From contig JAKLJW010000023.1 of the NCBI GenBank assembly GCA_023150935.1, forward strand, positions 1 to 64,000: a stretch of DNA of 64,000 nucleotides, read 5' to 3'. This stretch comes from Candidatus Binatia bacterium. Its GTDB lineage: Bacteria; Desulfobacterota; Binatia; HRBIN30. Below are positions 24,898 through 33,240 of the stretch, one piece after another (position 1 is the first letter of the stretch; each line of letters begins with the position of its first letter). Both the position numbers and the translations under genes were made by a program. The notes beneath the pieces are model-generated. The model was not told the origin of the DNA, did not search any database, and saw nothing but the letters and a program-made list of their open reading frames with translations.

Positions 24898-27470
24898 GTC
24901 GCTTCTCCGTCTGTGTTTCTCCCGCGCACGGCGCGCCCGTTTCGGCGCGTCGCCAGTCGGGCCGGCATCAACCCGGCGGCGGCCGACAGCAGCAGCGCCC
25001 CCAGGCAGAGCTGCACTGCCGTCGGCGTCGGGAACAGGTATTGAAAGCGCCAACCATTCACCATCGGGACCGAGTGCTCGACGATGATGCGCGAGATCAA
25101 TGTTCCGGCAGCCAACCCGGCTACAACGCCTACCGCACCGAGCAGCGCCCCCTCCGTAACGATCGCGGCGCCGATCTGCGTGGGCGTCAACCCCACCGCG
25201 CCGAGCACGTTCAACTCCCCACGCCGGTCAAGGATCGCCGCGAGAAGAAAGTTGGTTACGCCGACGAAAGAGATCGTCAGCGCCACCAGCATCAGCACGT
25301 AGGTTAGAGAGAATACCTGTACGACCAGTTCGGCAACGTTGGCTCGGAACTCCGCGGCAGTAACGGCGTAAAGGCCGTGCGTGCCTGCGTATGCCGCCTG
25401 GATGGCTGTCCGTACGTCACGGACCCGGTCCGCGGACTCGACCCACACGAACACCGCATTAACCAACGGATCGCGCCAGAGATCCCGGTAAAGACTTCGG
25501 GTCACGCCAATGCCCCCGAGGTCACCATTTTGGAAATCCGAGACCACGCCGAGCACACGGAACGAACGCTCGCCGGACGGTGTCGCCAGCTCCAGAGTGT
25601 CGCCGCGCCTTACCCCGCGACGGTGCGCCAGCTTCTCGTTCACGACGACACCATCTCCGGCCCAGAACGCGGCGGCGATCGCACTCCAGTCGCCGTCGGT
25701 GCGCGGCAGGCCACGGGTCGCCGGATCGACGCCCTCGACGACGATCGGACCGCCGTCGTAAGTGGCACGCAGCACACGCACGCCCTGCACCTCGCGCACC
25801 CCCGGCAGAGCGGCAATTCCGGCCACGACCTCGTCCGCCACCGCCGGGCTGGTCACGAAGCTCACCGTCCCGGTCCCGGCTGTCACCACCAGATCGCTCC
25901 GATAGTATCCATCGAGCCAATCGAGCCAGGAACGCTGCAGGCTCTGCACGAGCGCCGCATCGGCGAGAGTCCAGCCGAGACCCATGACGATCGCCGCCAC
26001 CACCGCAATCGCCCCGGCAGGGTTACGACCCAGAGAACCGCCGGCAAGCAGCGCCGTCGTCCCGCGGCTCCACCCCCCACACACCGAGGCGAGCGCACCC
26101 AGGACCGCCGCCAAAGCCGGCGACAACCACGCCACACTGACCAGAACGAGGCTATTAAGAACGAATATGTAGGTCACCAACGCGGTAAAGCCGAGCCGCG
26201 ACGGCGCCGCCCAGATCAGGAAGGCCGCTGCCAGCAACCCACCTGTAGCGACAAGGATACTGGCGCGAATCTGAACGCGCACGCCGCGTTGCGTGGGCAT
26301 CCCACGCAGGGCGCCGGCGAGAGCCTCGGTCACAATGCTCCGCGCCGCGAGCAACGTCGCCGCCACCGCCGTCACGATCCCGACCGTAAAGCCCACCAGC
26401 AACGTCGTCGCCGATGCCGTGGCCGACTCGATCGGCAAACGAATCCAGGCCGTCACCACCGTCCCCACGGTCGACATCGCGGCCCGGGCAAGAATTTGTC
26501 CCAACACCAACCCTAGCGCGGAGGAGCCGGCGGCCAACACGATCGCTTCGGTCGCCAGCCACGTGAACACCCGCCGGCGTGAGACGCCCAGTGCATGCAG
26601 CAAGGCGATGTCGCGGCGCCGTTGTGCCACCGATACGGTCGTGGTGTGGTAAATGATGCAGAGGCCGACGATCGCCCCAACCAGGCCGGCCAAAGCAAGC
26701 GTAACCCGGAACGAAAACAGCAACTCCTCGGCACGCGTCCGCTGCGCCGACGCGGATTCGACCTTGCCCACACCGTCCACCTGAGCCCCGACCGCATTGC
26801 GCACCGTCTCCGCGTCCGCACCTTCGGCGACCTCGATCTCGATACGATCGACTTTGTCGCCCGTATCGAGAAGGCGTTGTGCGGCAGGAAGGTCCATCAT
26901 CGCCACCGCCCCGCCGAACAGAGCTGCCGGACCGTTCGCATCGGCCAGCCCGCGCACCACCAGCGTGCGCCTACCCCGGGGGCTCATGACGTCGAGACGA
27001 CCACCGAGCTCGAGACCGTGCCGCTCCGCGAAGGGACGCGGCAGGACGATCGAGTCCGTCTGATTGAGGAACTCGATCTCGTCTCTCAGCTCGATCGCGC
27101 TGCGCGGCAGTTGGGTCTCGTAGGGATTCTCGCCAAGCAGATCGAATCCGAACACGGCGAGCATATCCCCCGGCGAGTCTGCCAGACCAACGAAACCCTC
27201 CGACACAGCGGTAACCCGACGCACGCCAGCCACCGCGCCCAGGGTGTCGACCAGGGCTCCAGGAACCCCGGCCGCATCGCCGGTGACGTGCAGGTTCGCC
27301 CGACCCGTGGTGGCGTCGACAGTCCGCCGAAACGCACTCAGCACGGCGTCCGTGACCGCGTCCGTCGCGATAATGGCCCCGACGCCAAGCGCGATACCGA
27401 GGCCGGCCAGCAGCGTACGTGCGCGGTGGTGCCGCAAGTGCGGCCACGAGAGTTCGCGAAGCATCCACAT
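24894..27470 (-). CDS. ABC transporter permease with two FtsX-like domains
   Basis: The 858-residue protein starts with MWMLRELSWPHLRHHRARTL and a first membrane helix (about 20-40), followed by a MacB_PCD-like periplasmic region (about 40-250), an FtsX domain with several helices (about 260-400), then central membrane helices, a second periplasmic region (about 500-720) and a C-terminal FtsX domain. This double-FtsX plan occurs in lipoprotein and lipophilic-compound exporters that extract cargo from the membrane. It starts 9 bp after the GGR-like gene. The cargo is unknown; an isoprenoid lipid is suggested by context only. Confidence 0.87.
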   Translation of the reverse strand: MWMLRELSWPHLRHHRARTLLAGLGIALGVGAIIATDAVTDAVLSAFRRTVDATTGRANLHVTGDAAGVPGALVDTLGAVAGVRRVTAVSEGFVGLADSPGDMLAVFGFDLLGENPYETQLPRSAIELRDEIEFLNQTDSIVLPRPFAERHGLELGGRLDVMSPRGRRTLVVRGLADANGPAALFGGAVAMMDLPAAQRLLDTGDKVDRIEIEVAEGADAETVRNAVGAQVDGVGKVESASAQRTRAEELLFSFRVTLALAGLVGAIVGLCIIYHTTTVSVAQRRRDIALLHALGVSRRRVFTWLATEAIVLAAGSSALGLVLGQILARAAMSTVGTVVTAWIRLPIESATASATTLLVGFTVGIVTAVAATLLAARSIVTEALAGALRGMPTQRGVRVQIRASILVATGGLLAAAFLIWAAPSRLGFTALVTYIFVLNSLVLVSVAWLSPALAAVLGALASVCGGWSRGTTALLAGGSLGRNPAGAIAVVAAIVMGLGWTLADAALVQSLQRSWLDWLDGYYRSDLVVTAGTGTVSFVTSPAVADEVVAGIAALPGVREVQGVRVLRATYDGGPIVVEGVDPATRGLPRTDGDWSAIAAAFWAGDGVVVNEKLAHRRGVRRGDTLELATPSGERSFRVLGVVSDFQNGDLGGIGVTRSLYRDLWRDPLVNAVFVWVESADRVRDVRTAIQAAYAGTHGLYAVTAAEFRANVAELVVQVFSLTYVLMLVALTISFVGVTNFLLAAILDRRGELNVLGAVGLTPTQIGAAIVTEGALLGAVGVVAGLAAGTLISRIIVEHSVPMVNGWRFQYLFPTPTAVQLCLGALLLSAAAGLMPARLATRRNGRAVRGRNTDGEAT

Positions 27471-27479
27471 CTCGCCGTC

Positions 27480-29357
27480 CTATCCGCGTACCGCGCCCGG
27501 AACATGCATCAGCGCGCGCCATGCAGCGAAGAGGCCCGCCGCATCTCGAGCCAAGTACTCCGCCATGGGCACGTCCCCCGCGGACGCCGCGGCATTGCCC
27601 CCTTCCGCAGTCACCGTGTGGGCCGCCGCCACCTGCGCCGCCGCGCCCCTCATCCACGCCGGCAAGGTCGAACCCGGGCCACCGACCGCAACGCCTGCTG
27701 CGGCCATGAACAAAGCGACGGCTCCGCTCGACTGACGGGTTCCGCTCGCGGCGTCGATGGCCGCCGCCCGCAGAAAGCGCCGGGCGGCTCCGCCAACCGC
27801 CACAGCCTCGGCTTCGTCGCACGCGTACAAACGGCGCAGCGCCTCGGCGGTCAGCGCGTCCGCCAACGCCAGCGCTACCGTATTTCTCCCCCACGTACCG
27901 CCCTCGGAACTGCTCCTGTGCGGTAGCAGATCGCGGTGCAAGGCCGCCACGGCCTCCACTATTTCAACCACGACCAGCAGATCCTTTACGGGCATGCGCA
28001 ACGGCAGTTGCGCCGGCTCCAGGCATCCCGCCGCTGCGATTGCAAACGCGGCGCTCCACCCCAGCCCACTGCGTGGGTCGATCACGATTCCCGCCAGCAG
28101 CTCCCCGAACAGCGGCCGCATGCGTCGGCCCACCGACACAACGCCATCCATCACGGAGCACATGTCCAGGAGCCCGGACCGCGGCCCCGGCGCAGTGCCC
28201 ACGCCACCGCAGCGAGGCAAATTGTCCCAGACCAAGCCGCGCAGGGCACCGCCGACCAGCCCGGTCCCTCCCGTCACCGCGTCGGCCCCCCGCCCAAGGA
28301 ACAGGTCCGCGTGCTCGTACAGCGCACGCAGCGCCGGACGTAGCGCCGGACGCCCCGGGAAGAGGCGCGCGAGTTCGCCGGCGTATCTTCGGCCCGCCCC
28401 GTCAGGGTCATCGGCAAGCAGCCGGCCAGCCAGCTCTCCGGACTCCAGCGCGGCGGCGATGCCCTCTCCCGTAAACGGGTTGGCGAGTCCGGCCGCGTCA
28501 CCTACCGCCAGGAGGCCGGACTCCGAGTCGACCAGTGGCTCCACGGCTATGGGTGCAGACGATACCGGCCCGAGCGGACGCAGGGCGCCGAGCCCGACGC
28601 CAGGTCCAACGGTCAAGAGGAACTCGCGCAACACGGAGCGCAGCGAGACCGCACCGATGGCCGCCGAACGGAAGATCCCAACACCGATATTCCAACACCG
28701 CTCGGCAGCCGGGAAGGCCCAGACATAGCCGGCGTAAACCCGTCCGTGAATGCGCACCGGGAAGAAAATCCGCAACTCGCGCCCGGTCCCGTCGTCGCTG
28801 GCGAAATACCCCCGCGCCGCGATTCCCCACCCGACATGGGGCATCTTGGAACGTGGCCGCAGGAGTTGCGCTGTTCCTCCCGACCCGGTGGCAATGACCA
28901 CCGCTCTTGCCCTTACGCGCACCCCCTCTCCGCCCGGCCCCAACGTGACGCCGCCGTAACCGTCGGCCCCAATCTCTATGTCTCGGGCCGCGGCCGTGAC
29001 AACGTCGGCGCCGGCCGTCTGCGCGGCCGCCACCAGTCGCTGGTCGAGTTCCGAGCGCCTTATAACGCTTCCCCAACCCGGGCCGTCGTGGGTTCGGAAA
29101 TCCTCGTACCACGCCTCGCCGCCGGGCTGCCGCACGAAGCGCGTGCCGACAACACGCCAACCCAAAGGCTCCAGCACCCCCATACGTCGCAACGCCGCTA
29201 TGCCCCGCGGGCTCACGGCATCGCCACAGGTCTTCTCTCGGGGAAATCCACTGCGATCGATCAGCAGCACCCGCCGACCGGCGGACGCCGCGTGGAAAGC
29301 TGCCGCGCTGCCAGCCGGCCCGGCTCCCACAACCACCGCATCATACAAACGCGACAT
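27480..29357 (-). CDS. Geranylgeranyl-reductase-family flavoprotein fused to a degenerate prenyl-synthase-like domain
   Basis: A 625-residue fusion. Residues 1 to about 385 are a geranylgeranyl-reductase-family oxidoreductase: FAD Rossmann motif VVGAGPAGSAAAFHA, the KTCGDAVS segment, the family motif WAFPAAERCWNIGVGIF, and GLLAVGDAAGLANPFTGEG. The family reduces isoprenoid double bonds in chlorophyll side chains, archaeal lipids or menaquinone. Residues about 395-625 are helical and align by eye with the polyprenyl synthase encoded upstream: the catalytic HDDIVD of that enzyme corresponds to HRDLLP here, so the Asp-rich motif is lost. The gene overlaps the synthase gene by 17 bp. Confidence 0.8.
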   Translation of the reverse strand: MSRLYDAVVVGAGPAGSAAAFHAASAGRRVLLIDRSGFPREKTCGDAVSPRGIAALRRMGVLEPLGWRVVGTRFVRQPGGEAWYEDFRTHDGPGWGSVIRRSELDQRLVAAAQTAGADVVTAAARDIEIGADGYGGVTLGPGGEGVRVRARAVVIATGSGGTAQLLRPRSKMPHVGWGIAARGYFASDDGTGRELRIFFPVRIHGRVYAGYVWAFPAAERCWNIGVGIFRSAAIGAVSLRSVLREFLLTVGPGVGLGALRPLGPVSSAPIAVEPLVDSESGLLAVGDAAGLANPFTGEGIAAALESGELAGRLLADDPDGAGRRYAGELARLFPGRPALRPALRALYEHADLFLGRGADAVTGGTGLVGGALRGLVWDNLPRCGGVGTAPGPRSGLLDMCSVMDGVVSVGRRMRPLFGELLAGIVIDPRSGLGWSAAFAIAAAGCLEPAQLPLRMPVKDLLVVVEIVEAVAALHRDLLPHRSSSEGGTWGRNTVALALADALTAEALRRLYACDEAEAVAVGGAARRFLRAAAIDAASGTRQSSGAVALFMAAAGVAVGGPGSTLPAWMRGAAAQVAAAHTVTAEGGNAAASAGDVPMAEYLARDAAGLFAAWRALMHVPGAVRG

Positions 29358-30417
29358 GGCCCGCTCCGCACCTGCCCGCCATCGGCACTTCGAGACCAGG
29401 TCCCGGTATCGCTGCCGTCGCTTGCCCGGCCAACCCCTGGCGCAACACCCCCTCGGTCAAGCTCTCAAGCTCCGTCAGGGCGCATCCATGGGACGACACC
29501 GCACGGAGCGCTCCGATCGCCTCGTCAGTCCAACGCCGTAACTGTGCGACGGCGGCGCTAACCCCACCCCCCGCTCGGATCGCCGACACGATGTCATCGA
29601 CATCGGGCTGCGACTCCCCCCGCGCCCGTTTACCAAGGGCACAACGCAACACGGTCGAAGAAAGCCCACGGCCTGCGAGGGCATACACCACCGGCAGCGT
29701 GTAAACACCGTCGCGCAAGTCGGCCCGCGGTGCTCGCCCCAGCTCCGCGGCCGGAGCACACAGATCCCGAAGATCGTCGGCCAATTGATAGGCCAACCCC
29801 AGGAGACGACCGAAGCGCGTCAGTTTCGCCACGCTCACGGTGTCGAGGCCGCCCAGCCAACCCCCGAGCCGCGTCGCCAACTCGAACAAGCTCGCCGTCT
29901 TGTCTCGCATCACCCGTAGCCGGTCGCGCACCGACACACGTGGCTGCCCAATCAACTCGAGCTCTCGCAACTGCCCACGGCAAAGGCGCTGCCCGGCGCG
30001 CCCCACGGCTCGCCGCATCCCCACCGGGAGCTCGGCCAGCAGCTCGACGCTGGCATACAGCAGCTCCGATCCGGCTAGCGCCGCTGCCGCCGTGCCCACG
30101 CTCGCATGAACGCTCGGCTGCCCGCGCCGCTCCTCCGCTTCGTCGACGATGTCGTCGTGGTACAGCGTGGCCTCGTGCAGCAGCTCGATCGCCGCCGCCG
30201 CGCGCACCACCGCGGGCCCCATGCCGCCACCGCCAAGCCTCGCCGACAACAGCAACAAAGCGGGACGCAGACGCTTGCTGCGCACCGAGAGCAACTGCGC
30301 GTGCAATGCCCGCCCAGCCTCGGCCGAGCAGCCCACCCCACGCAGCAAGCCCTCAACCTCCGCAAGGGCCTGCACCACGCCCGCGTCCCTCAACCAGGCA
30401 TGCCTATTTGTGTCCAC
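29341..30417 (-). CDS. Polyprenyl diphosphate synthase
   Basis: A trans-prenyltransferase of about 358 residues that condenses isopentenyl diphosphate onto an allylic primer. Both Asp-rich motifs are intact: DDIVD (residues 88-92, within HEATLYHDDIVD) and DDLRD (214-218). Residues just before the first motif (ATLYH) are small, as in long-chain IspB-type enzymes, so a product longer than C20 is possible. The GTG at 30417 is preferred; a GTG at 30447 is in frame. The gene overlaps padR (14 bp) and the reductase fusion (17 bp), so the three are coupled. Confidence 0.87.
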   Translation of the reverse strand: MDTNRHAWLRDAGVVQALAEVEGLLRGVGCSAEAGRALHAQLLSVRSKRLRPALLLLSARLGGGGMGPAVVRAAAAIELLHEATLYHDDIVDEAEERRGQPSVHASVGTAAAALAGSELLYASVELLAELPVGMRRAVGRAGQRLCRGQLRELELIGQPRVSVRDRLRVMRDKTASLFELATRLGGWLGGLDTVSVAKLTRFGRLLGLAYQLADDLRDLCAPAAELGRAPRADLRDGVYTLPVVYALAGRGLSSTVLRCALGKRARGESQPDVDDIVSAIRAGGGVSAAVAQLRRWTDEAIGALRAVSSHGCALTELESLTEGVLRQGLAGQATAAIPGPGLEVPMAGRCGAGHVAFV

Positions 30418-30979
30418 CCGTCCTATCCCCCTTCTGCTCCCCCGCACCTTCGTCCATGTGTTCGAGGCACCGCCGACAATGCTCCAGCCATTTCAAGTGC
30501 GCCTCACCGTGCAGCAGCGCAGCCTCCAGCCCCAACTCACCGAAACCCAGCACCTCGCCACCGTTCCGCATCGCGCGGCGCTTTTGCGCCACCAGTCGCG
30601 CCAGATGCCGCTTGTAGAGCCGCTCCTGTTCGGTGATTCGCCCCAGCGCTTCCCGACTGCCCGCCGGTCGCACCACCAGCAACCGCACCAGCGTCTCATC
30701 CCGCACCGGCCGGGGCCGCATCGGCGGCCGCTGCAGCCAGCGCTCCAGCACCCGCCCCCCTTTCGCCGTCAGCCGGAACACACGCCTCCCGGTCTCGGCC
30801 GTCGCGCCGTCGTTGACCTCGGCGATCAAGCCGATACGTTCCAAGGCCCGCAGCGTCTGATAGACTTGGCCGATATTGAGCCGCCATACGGCACCCATGC
30901 GCTCGTCAAATCGCCGCTTCAGTTGGTAGCCGTAATCTCTCCGCTCCCGCAGGAGCCCCAACAGTGCGTATCGAACCAC
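30404..30979 (-). CDS. PadR-family transcriptional regulator
   Basis: A 191-residue PadR-like protein: an N-terminal winged helix with RYALLGLLRERRDYGYQLKRRF, NIGQVYQTLRALERIGLI and the wing RRVFRLTAKGG, then a helical dimerisation domain (about 95-175) with a Cys/His-containing tail. PadR proteins are usually repressors that lose DNA on binding a hydrophobic ligand. GTG at 30979 is chosen because GGAGGAG lies 5 nt upstream. It is the first gene of the isoprenoid-ABC operon and likely controls it. Confidence 0.88.
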   Translation of the reverse strand: MVRYALLGLLRERRDYGYQLKRRFDERMGAVWRLNIGQVYQTLRALERIGLIAEVNDGATAETGRRVFRLTAKGGRVLERWLQRPPMRPRPVRDETLVRLLVVRPAGSREALGRITEQERLYKRHLARLVAQKRRAMRNGGEVLGFGELGLEAALLHGEAHLKWLEHCRRCLEHMDEGAGEQKGDRTGGHK

Positions 30980-30984
30980 GAATG

Positions 30985-30991
30985 CTCCTCC
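30985..30991 (-). promoter_or_regulatory. Ribosome-binding site of padR-like gene
   Basis: GGAGGAG on the minus strand, 5 nt before the GTG at 30979; it fixes the otherwise ambiguous start. Confidence 0.75.
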
Positions 30992-31072
30992 AACAAGTTG
31001 CCGCCTGATTCCGCACCCGCTTCTGCCCGGCGGCTCCAATGAGTCCCGACCTACACTCGCCGCAACCGCCGC

Positions 31073-31130
31073 GTCAATTGATATCTGTCAACTCGGCGAT
31101 GATGTTCACTGCAAGCTACATAGCTCTGTA
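31073..31130. promoter_or_regulatory. Candidate operator and promoter region of the PadR operon
   Basis: Read on the minus strand, TTGAC occurs twice with 9 nt between (31073-31091), and TTGATATCTGTCAA on the plus strand is an imperfect palindrome. A second palindrome, TACA-N6-TGTA, lies at 31117-31130. On the minus strand TTGACG (-35-like) and TGTAGG (-10-like) are about 16 nt apart. PadR operators are short palindromes in such positions, so this is a likely control region for 30979 and possibly for 31366. No binding data are implied. Confidence 0.4.
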
Positions 31131-31147
31131 CTACCCGCAAGGCGTCT

Positions 31148-31366
31148 TCACGGCCGCTCGCTATCGGCCAGTCGAAACAGCGCGCCGACCGGCACCCCGA
31201 GAGCACGACTGATGAGCAACGCGTCCCTGACCGTCGGACGGATGCGACGGTTCTTGATGCGGTTCACCCGCAGCCGGGACAGACCAGCCCGTCCGGCAAG
31301 GTCGGCGTCCGACCAGTCGGCCCGAAACAACCGACCGGACATTTCGTTCTCTAGCGCTAAACGCAT
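31148..31366 (-). CDS. Small XRE-like helix-turn-helix protein
   Basis: A 72-residue protein whose whole length is one Cro/CI-type helix-turn-helix: WSDADLAGRAGLSRLRVNRIKN, then RPTVRDALLISRALGVPVGALFRL. The start is uncertain (31366 or 31393). It lies 168 bp upstream of the PadR operon on the same strand and opposite to the enhancer-binding-protein gene. The target is unknown. Confidence 0.7.
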   Translation of the reverse strand: MRLALENEMSGRLFRADWSDADLAGRAGLSRLRVNRIKNRRIRPTVRDALLISRALGVPVGALFRLADSERP

Positions 31367-31620
31367 GGCTGGCCGCGGGCATGCCCTGAACACACCTGCC
31401 GTTCAGTACGACGTCCGGGTAGTCGAAAATCAAGGCCGAATTGGCCCCTGACATCACCTACAGTGCTACCACCGCCGTCCGCGGCCCGGGCTACCGGCAG
31501 CCGCATGGATCTATCTATCGACTCGTGAACATTCGAGTTTTATCCCCGCTTTCCCGTTGACGCATGCGGGCACCCGTAGCATCTGCTGTGCGCCCTGCAG
31601 GACCGAGGCTGACGGGCAGA

Positions 31621-31630
31621 GGAGGAGGGG
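31621..31630 (+). promoter_or_regulatory. Ribosome-binding site of the enhancer-binding protein gene
   Basis: GGAGGAGGGG, 7 nt before ATG 31638. It favours that start over an upstream ATG at 31557. Confidence 0.8.
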
Positions 31631-31637
31631 AAGCGCC

Positions 31638-33218
31638 ATGCGGGAGTCGACAAAGCCGCGACGTCGATGCTGGGACACGCTGCGCCACTGGTGGACGGCC
31701 GGCGCCCGGCGAGAGGAACTACTTGTCGTCAACAAGGAACTCGCGAGGCTCGCACACGAGGAGAGGTCGCCCGTCGACGCCTGCGCGATTCTGGCACGGG
31801 CCGTCGGCGACGCCATCGACCTCATCGGCACCGCCGTCTACCGTCGCGCGGCAGCAACCGACCCCTGGGAACTGGTCGCCGCTTGCGGACAGCTCACCGC
31901 CCCACATGAACTGAGCGCCGCGCCGTACCCCACGGGCGGCCGCATCGGCGCCTCTTCACCGATTCTCGCTGTTTCGTCCGGCGACGCCTACCCGACGGCC
32001 CCCACAACGTGGGGCGCTCACGCCGTCGCTCCGCGAGGCACCACCCTGATCGCACTCGGCCACCGCCGCAACGGCCGCGCCCTCAGCGCACTCGACGTCG
32101 GAATCGCAATGACGGTGGCCGCACATCTAGATGTCCTCTGGCAGGTCGCCGCGCTTGGCGACACGCTGCGTCGGCAGGTCGACGACTGCCGCCGGCTCGA
32201 GCAACAACTCGTTGCAAATAGTATCGCCGAAGTCGAGCCATCTGTGCCGATCGATGGGTTTCCAGAGATAATCGGGCGGAGCCCGGTCTTACAACGGGCA
32301 CTGCTTCTGGTCGATAAAGTAGCCGCCAGCGCCAGCTCCGTCCTTATCACCGGCGAAACGGGCACCGGAAAGGAGCTGATCGCCCGCGCCATTCATGCCC
32401 GCAGCGACCGTCGCGAGGGGCCGCTCGTCAGCGTCAACTGCCCCGCCATCCCGCACCACCTTGCCGAAAGCGAGCTGTTCGGGCACGAACGCGGCGCCTT
32501 CACCGACGCCATCGACGCCCGCCCCGGCAAGTTCGAACTCGCCGACGGCGGCACCGTGTTTCTCGACGAAATCGCCGAACTGCCCCTACCCCTCCAGGTG
32601 AAACTGCTGCGCGTACTTCAAGAACGCGAGATCCAACGACTGGGCGCACGCAAGTCCCGCCGCCTCGACATCCGCATCGTCGCCGCCACCAATCGCGATT
32701 TGCGGGCCGAAATGCCCCATGCCTTCCGCGACGACCTCTACTACCGCCTCGCCACCGTCACCATCGACGTACCAGCGCTGCGCGAGCGAGCCGACGACAT
32801 ACCCGTACTCGCCACCCACTTCGCCACCGCCGCCGCCAGCGCCGCCGGCAAACGCATCCTCGGCTTCACCGGACGCGCCCTCGCCATGCTGCGCTCGTAC
32901 CATTGGCCCGGTAATGTCCGCGAACTCCGCAACGTAATCGACCGCGCCGTTCTCCTCTGCGCCGGCGATACCATCCGCCCCGAACACCTAACCGGCTTCG
33001 ACGCCTACGGCGCCGACAGTCATAGTCTCAGCCACATCGTCCGCGAGGAAAAAGTTCGCCGCGTCCGCGACGCCCTGCACCAGAGCAATGGCAACCAGGC
33101 CGCCGCCGCCCGCCTGCTGGGAATGTCCCGCTCCAACTTCGGCCGCCTCCTCAAGTCGCTCGGACTGAAGACGCCTGCCACCCCGGCCGATGAGGCGGGG
33201 ATGCGAGAGGTGGGATGA
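31638..33218 (+). CDS. Sigma-54-type enhancer-binding regulator with GAF-like sensor domain
   Basis: A 526-residue regulator. The first ~200 residues resemble a GAF-like sensor (hydrophobic core GTTLIALGH, then a coiled linker). An AAA+ domain follows with Walker [22 protein letters not shown], Walker [13 protein letters not shown] and the arginine-finger region FRDDLYYRL; a Fis-type helix-turn-helix ends the protein ([22 protein letters not shown]). These proteins activate sigma-54 promoters. The loop reads GAFTDA rather than the canonical GAFTGA, a variant also seen in other members. No receiver domain or partner kinase is present. Confidence 0.9.
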   Translation: MRESTKPRRRCWDTLRHWWTAGARREELLVVNKELARLAHEERSPVDACAILARAVGDAIDLIGTAVYRRAAATDPWELVAACGQLTAPHELSAAPYPTGGRIGASSPILAVSSGDAYPTAPTTWGAHAVAPRGTTLIALGHRRNGRALSALDVGIAMTVAAHLDVLWQVAALGDTLRRQVDDCRRLEQQLVANSIAEVEPSVPIDGFPEIIGRSPVLQRALLLVDKVAASASSVLITGETGTGKELIARAIHARSDRREGPLVSVNCPAIPHHLAESELFGHERGAFTDAIDARPGKFELADGGTVFLDEIAELPLPLQVKLLRVLQEREIQRLGARKSRRLDIRIVAATNRDLRAEMPHAFRDDLYYRLATVTIDVPALRERADDIPVLATHFATAAASAAGKRILGFTGRALAMLRSYHWPGNVRELRNVIDRAVLLCAGDTIRPEHLTGFDAYGADSHSLSHIVREEKVRRVRDALHQSNGNQAAAARLLGMSRSNFGRLLKSLGLKTPATPADEAGMREVG

Positions 33219-33240
33219 TCCTTACTTCGCCAACAACCTT

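Noticed and set aside
25377-27926. Long plus-strand open frames over the ABC permease and reductase genes
   Set aside because: Both lie opposite well-supported genes and translate to low-complexity Arg/His/Gln-rich sequence.
31521-31541. Short hairpin ACTCG-N8-CGAGT followed by TTTTAT upstream of the enhancer-binding protein gene
   Set aside because: The stem is only 5 bp and no plus-strand gene ends before it, so a terminator is not supported.
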